A stretch of 64,000 nt of DNA from CBDDIP01 sp965229005 (GTDB lineage Bacteria; Actinomycetota; Acidimicrobiia; Acidimicrobiales; Ilumatobacteraceae), in the NCBI GenBank assembly GCA_965229005.1, contig CBDDIP010000002.1, forward strand, positions 3,596,001-3,660,000, in the 5' to 3' direction. Shown one piece after another: positions 1 to 7,927 of the stretch (position 1 is its first letter; each line of letters opens with the position of its first letter). Under the pieces are notes generated by a model. That model was given only the letters and a program-made list of their open reading frames with translations, was not told the origin of the DNA and ran no database searches. The translations under genes and the position numbers were made by a program.

Positions 1-9
1 ATCCGCCTC

Positions 10-489
10 ATGAGCACCACCGAGACCCGCCAGCTTGCCGACATCGCCCAGCCGGGCGACACCGCGATGCTGGTCACGCTGGCGGCCGGCCGGCCGTCGA
101 GCCGCCCGCTCACCGTCGCCAGCGTGCAGACCGGGCACCTGCTGTTCATGATCGATCGCGATGCCGACTGGGTGCCGGCCATCGGCGCCGACCACGACGT
201 CCACGTCACGATCACGGCGAGTGGCCGCAACGACTGGTTGTCGGTGAACGGCCACGCCACGTTCAACAACGACCCGGCGCTCATCCGGGAGCTGTGGACC
301 CCCGCAGCGTCCGCCTACTTCGACAGCGACGAGGACCCGCGTCTCGTGGTGCTCGATGTCGAGGTGCGCGACGGTGAGTACTGGAGCGCCCCCGGCGGCG
401 GTCCGGTGGGCCGGCTGATCTCGATGGTGTCGTCCAAGCTCGGTCGCCACCCGCAAGGTGACCACGGCACCGTCGTCACCCGCAACTGA
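10..489 (+). CDS. Pyridoxamine 5'-phosphate oxidase-family (general stress) FMN-binding protein
   Basis: A 159-residue protein of the FMN-binding split-barrel type. The order of strands (AMLVTLAAGRPSSRPLTV, LLFMIDRD, DVHVTITASG, WLSVNGHATF) and the late WSAPGG segment match the general stress protein 26 branch of the pyridoxamine-phosphate-oxidase superfamily. These small cytoplasmic proteins bind flavin or F420 and reduce or sequester small substrates; the substrate here cannot be told. It starts with ATG nine bases into the window, so its upstream control region is not visible. It is convergent with the TetR gene that follows, with only 15 bases between the two stops. Confidence 0.75.
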   Translation: MSTTETRQLADIAQPGDTAMLVTLAAGRPSSRPLTVASVQTGHLLFMIDRDADWVPAIGADHDVHVTITASGRNDWLSVNGHATFNNDPALIRELWTPAASAYFDSDEDPRLVVLDVEVRDGEYWSAPGGGPVGRLISMVSSKLGRHPQGDHGTVVTRN

Positions 490-504
490 CTCGACCCGTC
501 GAGA

Positions 505-1074
505 TCAGCGTGTCACGGCTCGCCAGCAGGCGGCGCACATCACGCGCATCTGCTTCGCGCTGAGTCGCTCCCCGGAGGCCACCAGCCGCACCACCGGTCC
601 GATCGCGAGGTCGTACAGCACCTCCAACGGCAGGGGCGTGAGCAACTCGACGAGATCTGGCCGAGCGGCCTCGACCAGCACGGGATCGTCACCGACCGCC
701 AGCGACCGCTCATGTGCCGTGCCCGCCAGCGGCGAGCTGTCCACCTGCAGGAGGAACCTCGCCCGCTCGGGATCGTCGGCGAGGAAGCGGTGGATGGACG
801 TCCACATCTCCGCGAACCGACGCTCGGGCGGGTCGGTCGCACGGACCTTGGCGACCGCCGCGACCCCGAGGTCCGCTTTGAGCTCGAGGTACGCAGCGAG
901 GAGCAGCTCGTCCTTCGACGGGTAGTGCACGTAGGCGGTGCCGGTGGCGACGCCGGCTTCGGCTGCGACCGCCGCCATGGACGCTCCGTGGAGCCCGTTG
1001 CGGGCGACCAGGCGGCGCAGTGCGGCGCGCACCGCCGCGGGGCGGTCGAGCACAGCGGCGCTTCGGTCGGTCAC
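505..1074 (-). CDS. TetR-family transcriptional regulator
   Basis: A 189-residue regulator. The N-terminal helix-turn-helix reads AALRRLVARNGLHGASMAAVAAEAGVATGTAYVHYPSKDELL, the standard TetR DNA-binding segment, followed by a helical ligand domain ending in CAACWRAVTR. The GTG start at 1074 is chosen because the longer frame upstream is only the antisense of the SDR gene, and because this start overlaps the SDR stop by four bases (GTGA), implying translational coupling. The pair is probably expressed together from the promoter at 2031-2050, where a perfect palindrome lies, so the protein likely represses its own operon. Ligand unknown. Confidence 0.85.
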   Translation of the reverse strand: MTDRSAAVLDRPAAVRAALRRLVARNGLHGASMAAVAAEAGVATGTAYVHYPSKDELLLAAYLELKADLGVAAVAKVRATDPPERRFAEMWTSIHRFLADDPERARFLLQVDSSPLAGTAHERSLAVGDDPVLVEAARPDLVELLTPLPLEVLYDLAIGPVVRLVASGERLSAKQMRVMCAACWRAVTR

Positions 1075-2015
1075 GTTGTCGAGTGTGCCATCGTCGCGGC
1101 GACGTCGAGCGTCTCTCCGGTCTCGCGCTCCGACACCGCCCAGAGCACCTCGATCGACTTCGCCAGCCCGAGGCGACGCAGGATCGGGCGTCGAACCGGG
1201 GCGCCGTTGTTGACGAAGCGCGGTGCGTAGAACTGGCCGCTGGCGGCAGCCGGGTCGGTCGCCGCCCGCAGTTGCGGCAGCGCGCCGCGTGCGGCGGTCA
1301 TGCCGGTGTGCGCGGCCATCCACTCGGACATCCGCTGCGTCGCTCCCCCGGCGGATTCAGCGACGCTGTGGGTCTGCAGATCGGTGTTCGACAGGCCGGG
1401 ATGGGCGAGCAGGCTCGAGGCTCCAGCGCCCGCGGCGACGAGCTGGCGGTGCAGCCCGATGGCGAAGTGGTAGTTGGCCAGCTTCGACTGGCCGTAGGCC
1501 TTCCACTCGCCGTAGGTGCCGTGAAGGTGTGGGTTGGACGCCTTCACGCGACGGCCCATGTGGTGCGCCGTGCTCGTGACCGTCACGATCCGACCGCCGG
1601 CCGCGAGCACCCCAGGCAGCAACCGAGCCGTGAGCACGTAGTGACCGAGGTGGTTGACGCCGAACTGCATCTCGAAGCCGTCGGCCGTCTTCCGTTCGGA
1701 GATCGCCATCACCCCGGCGTTGTTGACGAGCAGGTCGACGCTCGGGTGCCGGTCGAGGATCGCCGCCGCTGCTCCGCGCACGGACACGAGCGACCCGAGG
1801 TCGAGCGGAACGACTTCGAGGTCGGCATCCGGGGTTGCGCCGCGGATCTCGGCGACGGCCGACTCGGTCTTCGCCGCATCACGCGCGGCGAGCACGACGT
1901 GAGCACCTGCAGCGGCCAGAGCCTTCGCCGTCTCCAGCCCGAGCCCACCGTTGGCGCCGGTGACGACCGCCACCTTGCCGTGCAGATCGGGGATGTCCTT
2001 CGTGTTCCAGCTCAT
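1071..2015 (-). CDS. Short-chain dehydrogenase/reductase (retinol-dehydrogenase-like)
   Basis: A 314-residue NAD(P)-dependent oxidoreductase of the SDR superfamily. The cofactor motif is VVTGANGGLGLETA, NNAGV follows mid-protein, a catalytic serine lies in VTSTAHH, and the active-site YxxxK is YGQSK. The fold and length match the retinol dehydrogenase/WW-oxidoreductase-like branch; the true substrate is not deducible. The start at 2015 (MSWNTKD) is preferred over an in-frame ATG at 2048, which would lie inside the operator palindrome at 2031-2050. The gene overlaps the following TetR gene by four bases, so the two form an operon with the regulator second. Confidence 0.88.
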   Translation of the reverse strand: MSWNTKDIPDLHGKVAVVTGANGGLGLETAKALAAAGAHVVLAARDAAKTESAVAEIRGATPDADLEVVPLDLGSLVSVRGAAAAILDRHPSVDLLVNNAGVMAISERKTADGFEMQFGVNHLGHYVLTARLLPGVLAAGGRIVTVTSTAHHMGRRVKASNPHLHGTYGEWKAYGQSKLANYHFAIGLHRQLVAAGAGASSLLAHPGLSNTDLQTHSVAESAGGATQRMSEWMAAHTGMTAARGALPQLRAATDPAAASGQFYAPRFVNNGAPVRRPILRRLGLAKSIEVLWAVSERETGETLDVAATMAHSTT

Positions 2016-2030
2016 GTGCGGCTCCGTTCG

Positions 2031-2050
2031 GAATGAATGATCATTCATTC
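2031..2050. promoter_or_regulatory. Perfect 20-bp palindrome, TetR-type operator
   Basis: The sequence is a perfect dyad: the ten bases gaatgaatga are followed directly by their reverse complement. It ends 15 bases upstream of the preferred SDR start and 11 bases from the amidase stop. TetR proteins bind dyads of this kind; the regulator encoded second in the same operon is the obvious candidate. Confidence 0.8.
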
Positions 2051-2061
2051 ATACCGTGACA

Positions 2062-3282
2062 TCAATCGACTTCCACCACCGAAGCAACCGCGAGGCAGAG
2101 GTCCTCTCGCCACGGCCCGGCGACCACCTGCACCCCCACCGGCAGCGCGAGCCCGTCGACCAGCATCGAGCCGGCCCGAGCGACCGCCGCCGGCCACCCC
2201 CACAGGCTGGCGGCCAGCAGGTATCGCCAATCGGCGTTCGACTGCTGGCCGATCACCGGCGCAACGTGCGGCGCACCGGGTGAGATGACGGCGTCGAATC
2301 GATCGAGCAGGCGCATCGCTCGCACGCGCACCCGGTCCCAGTCGCGCAGCAGGCGCTCCACCTCACCGGCAGGCAGCAGCGAGCGACCCCAGTACCGCAG
2401 GGTGATGTCGAGCGACTCGTCGACGTCGAGCACGTCGAGCGCGGTCACGTGTGCACCCGCTGCTTCCAAGCGCGCCGCGGACTCGCTCAGGACGGAACGG
2501 ATCCCCGGCGCCGCCGCGTCATCGTCCAGCCCGTGCACCGCAACCCGCGCTCCGACGACCGAACCGAGCGTCGACGGCCACGGAACCGGCGGGCAGATCG
2601 GATCACGCCCGTCGGGCCCGACGAGCACGGGCATCACCAGGGCGACGTCGGCGACCGAGCGGCACAGCGGGCCGATGACCGATCGACCGTCCTCCAACGG
2701 CCCGATGCGCGGGAAGTGACCGGTGACGGGGACACGACCGGTGGTCGAGCGGAGCGTTGCCAGGCCGCTGCAGTGCGCAGGGAAGCGCAGGCTGCCACCG
2801 GAGTCGCTGCCGATGCCGAGCGGCACCACGCCCGCCGCCACTGCCGCTGCGTCTCCCGACGAGCTGTACCCCGGCGATCGACCCAGTGCGAACGGGTGCT
2901 CGGTGGCACCGTGCAGCTCACTCGATGCGCCCACGTTCATCTTGGCGATGACGAGGGCGCCGGCCGCCGCCAACCGCGCAACGACCGTTGCGTTCCGAGT
3001 GGGACGACGACCGGCGTTCGCCGGGCTGCCGGCCGCGCACGGGAAGCCCTCCACATCGATCCAGTCCTTCACCGTGATCGGCACCCCGTGCAGCGCACCC
3101 ACCGGTCCGCTCCTGGCGAACTGCTCGTCGAGCGCGTCGGCTCGAGCCATGACGATCTCGTCGTCGCGCCACGCAACCGCCCGGATCGCCGCGATCGCAT
3201 CGAGCGCGCCCAGCGCTTCGGCAGCGGCGTCCCGGCACGATCGCGTGCCTGCGCGCAGCGCCACGAGGGCATCGGTGAGCAT
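2062..3282 (-). CDS. Amidase (amidase-signature family)
   Basis: A 406-residue hydrolase of the amidase-signature family (Ser-cisSer-Lys triad), which cleaves carboxamides. The lysine is in VPITVKDWIDVEG, the cis-serine in the SPGYSSSGDAAAVAAG segment, and the nucleophile in GIGSDSGGSLRFPAH. The cis-serine loop is unusual: relatives normally read GGSSGGSAAAV. The start at 3282 (MLTDALVALRAG) fits the family N-terminus; a longer frame to 3330 would cross the divergent promoter shared with the hydrolase at 3345. It lies alone between the SDR operator and that promoter. Substrate unknown, though acylamides are typical. Confidence 0.85.
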   Translation of the reverse strand: MLTDALVALRAGTRSCRDAAAEALGALDAIAAIRAVAWRDDEIVMARADALDEQFARSGPVGALHGVPITVKDWIDVEGFPCAAGSPANAGRRPTRNATVVARLAAAGALVIAKMNVGASSELHGATEHPFALGRSPGYSSSGDAAAVAAGVVPLGIGSDSGGSLRFPAHCSGLATLRSTTGRVPVTGHFPRIGPLEDGRSVIGPLCRSVADVALVMPVLVGPDGRDPICPPVPWPSTLGSVVGARVAVHGLDDDAAAPGIRSVLSESAARLEAAGAHVTALDVLDVDESLDITLRYWGRSLLPAGEVERLLRDWDRVRVRAMRLLDRFDAVISPGAPHVAPVIGQQSNADWRYLLAASLWGWPAAVARAGSMLVDGLALPVGVQVVAGPWREDLCLAVASVVEVD

Positions 3283-3344
3283 GGCGCATCGTCGCAGACG
3301 CGACCGGCGAACCGTCCCGCGATTGTCCACTACGGTCCCGCGCC

Positions 3345-4130
3345 ATGCCCTTCGCCCCGATCAACGGCCAGCAGATCTACTTCGAGGACACCGGCGGCGA
3401 CGGCCCGCCCGTCATCCTGGCTCACGGGTTCCTGATGGACCACGAGATGTTCGCTCCGCAGGTGGAGGCGTTCGGCAGCGACCACCGCGTCATCACGTGG
3501 GACGAACGCGGCTTCGGCCAGACGGTGTTCGACGGCCAGCCGTTCAGCTACTGGGATTCGGCGTCGGACTGCCTCGGCCTGCTCGACCACCTCGGGATCG
3601 ATCGGGCCGTGGTCGGCGGGATGAGCCAGGGCGGGTTCCTGTCGCTTCGTGTCGCGCTCACCGCGCCGGAGCGAGTGCGCGGGTTGATCCTGCTCGACAC
3701 CGAGTCGGGTGTGCCGAGCCCGGAGACGATGGTGGCGGAGAACGGGATGGTGGACATGTGGCTCAGCGTCGGGCCAGTCGACGATCTGGCCAACGCCGTC
3801 GCCGCGCTGATCATCGACGACCCCCACGAGAACGCGAAGTGGGTCAGCAAGTGGCAGGCCGCCGACCCGCAAGGCCTGCGCGAGCCGGCGGCCTGTCTGC
3901 ACGGCCGCGATGACATCACGGCTCGCCTGGGCGAGATCACCTGCCCGGCGCTCGTCGTGCACGGTGTCGACGACCACGCCATCGAGATGGACAAGGCGGA
4001 GGTGCTCGCCGCCGGCCTGCCCGGCAGCTCCGGTGTGGTGCGGGTGCCCGGCGCCCACGCCGCCAACCTCACCCATCCCGGTCCGGTGAACGAAGCGATC
4101 AGCGCGTTCCTCGCCGGCCTGCCGGCTTGA
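3345..4130 (+). CDS. Alpha/beta-hydrolase
   Basis: A 261-residue alpha/beta-hydrolase. HGF (oxyanion region) is followed by DERGFGQT, the nucleophile elbow GMSQGG, the acid in HGVDDHAIE and the base in PGAHAANLTHPG, giving a full Ser-Asp-His triad. It resembles esterases and C-C bond hydrolases of the 3-oxoadipate enol-lactonase/peroxidase group, but the exact reaction cannot be fixed. It is divergent from the amidase (62 bases apart) and its last 32 bases overlap the end of the convergent TetR gene, an unusually deep tail-to-tail overlap. Confidence 0.85.
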   Translation: MPFAPINGQQIYFEDTGGDGPPVILAHGFLMDHEMFAPQVEAFGSDHRVITWDERGFGQTVFDGQPFSYWDSASDCLGLLDHLGIDRAVVGGMSQGGFLSLRVALTAPERVRGLILLDTESGVPSPETMVAENGMVDMWLSVGPVDDLANAVAALIIDDPHENAKWVSKWQAADPQGLREPAACLHGRDDITARLGEITCPALVVHGVDDHAIEMDKAEVLAAGLPGSSGVVRVPGAHAANLTHPGPVNEAISAFLAGLPA

Positions 4131-4683
4131 CGGGCTCGTCACCGAGCAGCAGCGCGATCGCCGTATCGACGTAGGCCTTGGAACGACGCGAGGTCGGCGT
4201 CAGCATCGGGGCGGTCCGGCGTAGCTGGGCCAGGCCGATGTAGGCGCTGAAGGCGAGCAGCGCCCGATCCGAGGCGCCGGGCGCGCCGATCTCGGCGAAG
4301 ATCCGATCGACGAACGCGAGTCGCTTGCGCGCTGCGCGCTCGAGCGCCGCGCCGACGGCCGGATCGCTGGCATCGGCGAGCAGGTTGGCATCGATCAGGA
4401 CGCCGGGCTGATCGTCGAACGCTGACTCCAGCAACGCGCGCAGGCGCTGCCGAGGATCCTCCATCGTCGCCAGGCGCTCGATGATGCGGTCGGTGAAGTC
4501 GTGCTCCCAGCGGGCCAGCGCGGCATCGATCAAGGCCTGGCGATCCTTGAAGTGCCAGTAGAAGCTGCCCTTCGTCGCGCCGAGCTCACGAGCCAGCCGC
4601 TCCACGGAGACGTGCTTTGCCCCCTTGTCGGCAATGGCGCCGAGCGCCGCCTTCGTCCAGTCGTCAGGGCCGAGTCGATCCAT
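4099..4683 (-). CDS. TetR-family transcriptional regulator
   Basis: A 194-residue TetR regulator. The DNA-binding part is WTKAALGAIADKGAKHVSVERLARELGATKGSFYWHFKDRQALIDAALARWE, and the rest is a helical effector domain. The ATG at 4683 (MDRLGPDDW) is preferred; an in-frame ATG two codons earlier is possible. Longer forms would run through the operators. The gene is divergent from a YciI protein, an exported protein and a lipoprotein, and three copies of one inverted repeat lie between them, so autoregulation plus control of that operon is likely. Its 3' end overlaps the hydrolase gene by 32 bases. Confidence 0.87.
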   Translation of the reverse strand: MDRLGPDDWTKAALGAIADKGAKHVSVERLARELGATKGSFYWHFKDRQALIDAALARWEHDFTDRIIERLATMEDPRQRLRALLESAFDDQPGVLIDANLLADASDPAVGAALERAARKRLAFVDRIFAEIGAPGASDRALLAFSAYIGLAQLRRTAPMLTPTSRRSKAYVDTAIALLLGDEPVKPAGRRGTR

Positions 4684-4685
4684 GA

Positions 4686-4759
4686 CCATACGATACCGTA
4701 CGGAATCACTTGACATCCACCATACGTCACCGTATGTTCTTCCATACCACCACGTATGG
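4686..4759. promoter_or_regulatory. Three copies of an 18-bp TetR operator (CCATACG-N4-CGTATGG)
   Basis: Three 18-bp dyads fit CCATACG-N4-CGTATGG at 4686-4703 (one arm mismatch), 4720-4737 (outer mismatch) and 4742-4759 (arms ccatac/gtatgg perfect, extended by one more pair). They fill the 86 bases between the TetR start and the YciI start. One copy covers the TetR leader and one sits just before the YciI gene, suggesting repression in both directions. Confidence 0.8.
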
Positions 4760-4769
4760 AAGAGAGACC

Positions 4770-5087
4770 ATGAGATCGTTCGCATTGATTTCCCCCGGCC
4801 CGGCGTGGACCGATGGCCGCCCCGTCTTCGACCAGGACGCCACGGTCCTGCACAACCACCTCGACACGATGCGCGTGCTGTTCGACGATCGGTCCCTGCT
4901 GCTCGGCGGCCCGGTCAAGGGCGGACGATCCGGCTTCGCCCTGTTCGACACCGCGACCGCTCAGGAGGCCGTCGAGCACATGGACAACGACCCGGCGGTG
5001 CGATCGGGGCTGTTCCAGTTCACCGTGCACGAGCTGCTCCCCTACTTCGACGCCTTCGACCTGAGTCGACACGAGGCCCGTCGATGA
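4770..5087 (+). CDS. YciI-like protein
   Basis: A 105-residue protein of the YciI/dimeric alpha-beta-barrel type. It begins MRSFALISPGPAW, has a conserved-looking HNHLDTMRVLFDDRSLLLGGP and ends with FTVHELLPYFDAF. YciI-like folds are small cytoplasmic enzymes or binding proteins with a His-Asp pair; no reaction is known for this one. The start at 4770 follows agagagacc and lies just after the third operator copy. The stop overlaps the next start by four bases (ATGA at 5084), coupling it to an exported protein. Confidence 0.7.
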   Translation: MRSFALISPGPAWTDGRPVFDQDATVLHNHLDTMRVLFDDRSLLLGGPVKGGRSGFALFDTATAQEAVEHMDNDPAVRSGLFQFTVHELLPYFDAFDLSRHEARR

Positions 5088-6187
5088 GCGGCCGTCGAGC
5101 ACGCGGCCGGGCGATCCCGGCGATCGTGCTGTCGAGCTCGTTGTTCGTGCCGACCTCGGCGAGCGCTGACGACGATTGCGTCGTCAGCACTGCGGCGTTC
5201 CCGCCCGGGGTCTGGGCAGCGCAGGGCGGCTCGTTCCTCCAGGACATCAGTGACGGCATCTCGACTGGCTTCCTGGAGGGCAACTTCGGGTTCACCCTGA
5301 CCGTCGAGAACAGCGGCGTGGCCTACGGCGACTTCGTGATGGTGCTCAACGGCACCTTGGAGGACACGATCGACCTCAGCTCGGCCAACGCCGTCATCGT
5401 GCAGAGCGGCCCGATCACCGGAACCGGCGCGCTTGCCGAAGTGCACGGATCGTCGGACTTCGACATCGACGCCAACATCGACGTCGCCGGTCGCGACGGA
5501 CGGGATCTGTTCAGCGGCGGACACCTGTTGTTCGAGAACCACGCCGACTTCAGCCGGCCGTACACGACGATCATCGAGCCGAGCTTCGTCAACTGCGGTG
5601 AGGCGATCGGCAACCTGTCGTCGGATCCGTCGACGCCGATCGTCTTCATCGCCACTCGCATCGGTGCGGCACCGGACACCGATGCCGACATCGGCGGCAT
5701 GACCGTCGACTTCCTCGAGGGGATCTCGGCGCTGCACGACGGTGACGGCTTCGACCCGGACGGCTTCGGACAGCTCGTCAACCAAGGCGAAGCAATCGAC
5801 GCGTTGATCGCCGCGCAGGAGTACTGCGCGACCCAAGACCTCGGCAGCCTGGCTCCGGGTGGGTCGACACGCGACCTGTTCCGCTCGACGCTCGCCGAGA
5901 CGCTCTACACCTTCGCGTCGCGTGCGGCAGCCGGCGAGTTCACCGTCGCCGAGATCATCTCGGTGTACGCCACCGCGATCCGTGGATCGATGTTCGGTGG
6001 TCCCGCCGGCTCGTGCGTCGCCGAGGGCGATCCAGCTCGAGAGGGCCTGAAGTCGGCCTTCGAGCAAGCCCTGATCGACCGCTACGACCAGGCGCTGAGC
6101 ACCCACGACAGCGCCGAGCAGACGATGATCCGCGTCGCCGCCGCGCAGTACGAGATGACCGACGTCCTGCAAGCGATCGGGTTCTGA
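5084..6187 (+). CDS. Exported protein of unknown function
   Basis: A 367-residue protein I do not recognise. The N-terminus has an arginine-rich head, a short hydrophobic core and an ASA-DDD cleavage site near residue 28, so it is probably secreted. The mature N-terminal half is rich in beta-strands, Gly, Ser and Asp (for example SGVAYGDFVMVLNGTLEDTIDL), while residues from about 245 on look helical. Four to five cysteines are spread through the mature chain and may form disulphides. It overlaps the YciI gene by four bases and is followed one base later by a lipoprotein, so the three genes form an operon under the TetR gene at 4099-4683. Confidence 0.7.
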   Translation: MSGRRARGRAIPAIVLSSSLFVPTSASADDDCVVSTAAFPPGVWAAQGGSFLQDISDGISTGFLEGNFGFTLTVENSGVAYGDFVMVLNGTLEDTIDLSSANAVIVQSGPITGTGALAEVHGSSDFDIDANIDVAGRDGRDLFSGGHLLFENHADFSRPYTTIIEPSFVNCGEAIGNLSSDPSTPIVFIATRIGAAPDTDADIGGMTVDFLEGISALHDGDGFDPDGFGQLVNQGEAIDALIAAQEYCATQDLGSLAPGGSTRDLFRSTLAETLYTFASRAAAGEFTVAEIISVYATAIRGSMFGGPAGSCVAEGDPAREGLKSAFEQALIDRYDQALSTHDSAEQTMIRVAAAQYEMTDVLQAIGF

Positions 6188-6188
6188 G

Positions 6189-6668
6189 ATGAACATCACC
6201 AACGTGCGCACCGCCATTGCTGCCGTCGTCCTCGTCCTCGTCGTCGGCGGTTGCTCGTCCTCGTCGCCGAGCGGCACCCCGGCGAACTCCGTCGCCGGCA
6301 CCACGCCGACGGTCATCGAGTCCACCACCAGCACGCCGGCCAGCGAGCAGCCACTGGTCGATGGCTTCATCGAGCTCGAACTGCTGGAGCCCTCCAGCGC
6401 GGTCAGCGATCGGGCGCCCGTCTTCCGTTGGCAACCGGTGGCCGGCGCGGCGACCTACCGGCTGGCGATCGTCGACGACACCGGCCCGATCTGGGCGTGG
6501 CAGGGCGCGGCGACCGACGTCCGCCTCGGCGGGCTTGCGGAGGAGCGCCCGGCCGGCTTTGCCGGTCCCGTGCTCACCCCGGGATCGCGCTGGAGCGTCG
6601 TCGCGCTGGCCGACGACGGAACCGTGATCGCCGTGTCCACCGTGCGCGTCATCGACATCCCGGCCTGA
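6189..6668 (+). CDS. Putative lipoprotein of unknown function
   Basis: A 159-residue protein with a clear lipoprotein signal: a hydrophobic stretch AAVVLVLVVGG followed by the lipobox cysteine at about residue 22. A Ser/Thr/Pro linker follows, then a domain of about 100 residues containing PVFRWQPVAGAATYRLAIVDD. That pattern is typical of fibronectin-III-like modules that bring a ligand-binding beta-sandwich to the outside of the membrane. It starts one base after the exported protein's stop and is therefore cotranscribed with it; the two may act together at the envelope, which is inference. Confidence 0.7.
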   Translation: MNITNVRTAIAAVVLVLVVGGCSSSSPSGTPANSVAGTTPTVIESTTSTPASEQPLVDGFIELELLEPSSAVSDRAPVFRWQPVAGAATYRLAIVDDTGPIWAWQGAATDVRLGGLAEERPAGFAGPVLTPGSRWSVVALADDGTVIAVSTVRVIDIPA

Positions 6669-6766
6669 GTCCCTTCTGGGTGGCCAGATCACCGGCCCCC
6701 GGTCCCGACGCCGCCCAGAAGGAAAGGACGGATGTCCGAAAGCCGCGCGATGGCAGGCTGTCGCCC

Positions 6767-7315
6767 ATGGACCGGTCGAAGCTCACCGACGACGACATCG
6801 GCAGCGTCGTGCGTCTCGCCCGTCGCCACGGTGACGTGCTCCACGGCGTGGTTGCTGCGCTGGGGCGCCGTTGGGTCATCGTCCACGTGCTGCACGACCT
6901 CGAGCTCGACGGGCTGGCCGCAGTCCGGCGACGCGATCTGATGGAGGTCGGTGCCGACCGATCGTCGGACAACATCATCCGTCGAGTCCTCGATGCGCGG
7001 TCACAGTTCCCAGCGAGCGTGAGCGGGGCAACGCTCGACGACACAGCCGCCACGCTCGCGTTCCTCGGCCGTTCCGGCGCCACCACCGTCACCGTCCACC
7101 CCGAGGCGCGGCGGCCGGGCACCTGTCACCTGGGTCGAGTGACTCGGATCGATCGAGAGCGGAAGCGCTTCGACCTGCTCGAGATGTCGCCGGACGCATC
7201 GTGGGACGACGAACCGACTCGCTGGCGGTTCAAGGACGTGACCCAGATCTCCATCGGCAGCAATTACTCGAACGGCCTCGATCTGGTGGCCGAACCCGTC
7301 GAGCTGCACACCTGA
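6767..7315 (+). CDS. Conserved hypothetical protein (C-terminal WRFKDVTQI motif)
   Basis: A 182-residue cytoplasmic protein. The first half (RRHGDVLHGVVAALGRRWVIVHVLHDLELDGLAAVRRRDLMEV) and the end (RFDLLEMSPDASWDDEPTRWRFKDVTQISIGSNYSNGLDLVA) form a small all-beta module like that in several uncharacterised bacterial proteins ending KDVTRIDFG. No catalytic motif is seen. The ATG at 6767 was chosen as the first start after the lipoprotein terminator region; upstream in-frame codons give no family-like sequence. A 98-base gap separates it from the lipoprotein gene. Confidence 0.6.
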   Translation: MDRSKLTDDDIGSVVRLARRHGDVLHGVVAALGRRWVIVHVLHDLELDGLAAVRRRDLMEVGADRSSDNIIRRVLDARSQFPASVSGATLDDTAATLAFLGRSGATTVTVHPEARRPGTCHLGRVTRIDRERKRFDLLEMSPDASWDDEPTRWRFKDVTQISIGSNYSNGLDLVAEPVELHT

Positions 7316-7320
7316 ACCGG

Positions 7321-7875
7321 TCAGGCGGTTCGGAGGGCGGCGTCGATCAGGGCAAGCGTGGCCTCCACGTCGCCCTCGATCACACCGACGCGCTTCACCG
7401 TCGGGCGATCGCCGATGAACTTCTCGTAGTCGTCGTGCATCGCACGCAGCGCGTCGAGACCGCCGGCCCGATCGACGAGTGCGGCGGCGTCACGGTGTGA
7501 TCGGGACATCGCCGCGTCGCTCCGTTCGGCAAAGGTAGCGAGGGCGACGTTCCGGTCGACGATCAACGTCAGTTCGATGAATCGGGCTGCTCGTTCGACC
7601 GCGACTCGAGCGAGATCGAGGATCAGAGCCTCACGCACGAGGAACTGCGGCACGATCACGTCGAAGCCCTGGGCGAGGTGCTCCCCTGCCATCGCCAATG
7701 CCAGCCGGCGGGCGGCGATCCCGGACTCGTGCGGCTGATCGAGCGACGCTCCGAGCATCGCCCTGATCACGTCGATGTCGAGGTTCAGGGCCAGCGGGCG
7801 GCGGGCGACGAACGCCGCTGCCAGCGTGGACTTGCCACTGGCGGGTGGGCCGTTCAACAGGATCAGATCCGCCAC
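7321..7875 (-). CDS. P-loop kinase (AAA_33/zeta-toxin-like)
   Basis: A 184-residue P-loop nucleotide-binding protein. The Walker A is GPPASGKST near residue 9, LNLDIDVIRAMLG follows where small kinases bind substrate, and a lid-like segment FAERSDAAMSRSHRDAA lies near residue 120. The length and order match AAA_33 kinases such as chloramphenicol phosphotransferase, polynucleotide kinase or shikimate-kinase-like proteins; the substrate is open. It starts with GTG at 7875, 25 bases downstream of a strong hairpin at 7900-7927, and is convergent with the gene ending at 7315. Its upstream neighbour is a structured, gene-free stretch. Confidence 0.75.
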   Translation of the reverse strand: MADLILLNGPPASGKSTLAAAFVARRPLALNLDIDVIRAMLGASLDQPHESGIAARRLALAMAGEHLAQGFDVIVPQFLVREALILDLARVAVERAARFIELTLIVDRNVALATFAERSDAAMSRSHRDAAALVDRAGGLDALRAMHDDYEKFIGDRPTVKRVGVIEGDVEATLALIDAALRTA

Positions 7876-7899
7876 CCGGCGAACGTTACGGCAACGCGC

Positions 7900-7927
7900 A
7901 ACGGCGAGGCCCGAAGGCCTCGCCGTT
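7900..7927 (-). terminator. Strong hairpin terminator (12-bp perfect stem, CGAA loop)
   Basis: Twelve bases aacggcgaggcc pair perfectly with ggcctcgccgtt across a four-base loop. Read on the minus strand it ends whatever RNA comes from 7928-8192, and it lies just before the P-loop kinase start, so attenuation of that gene is also possible. Confidence 0.75.
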
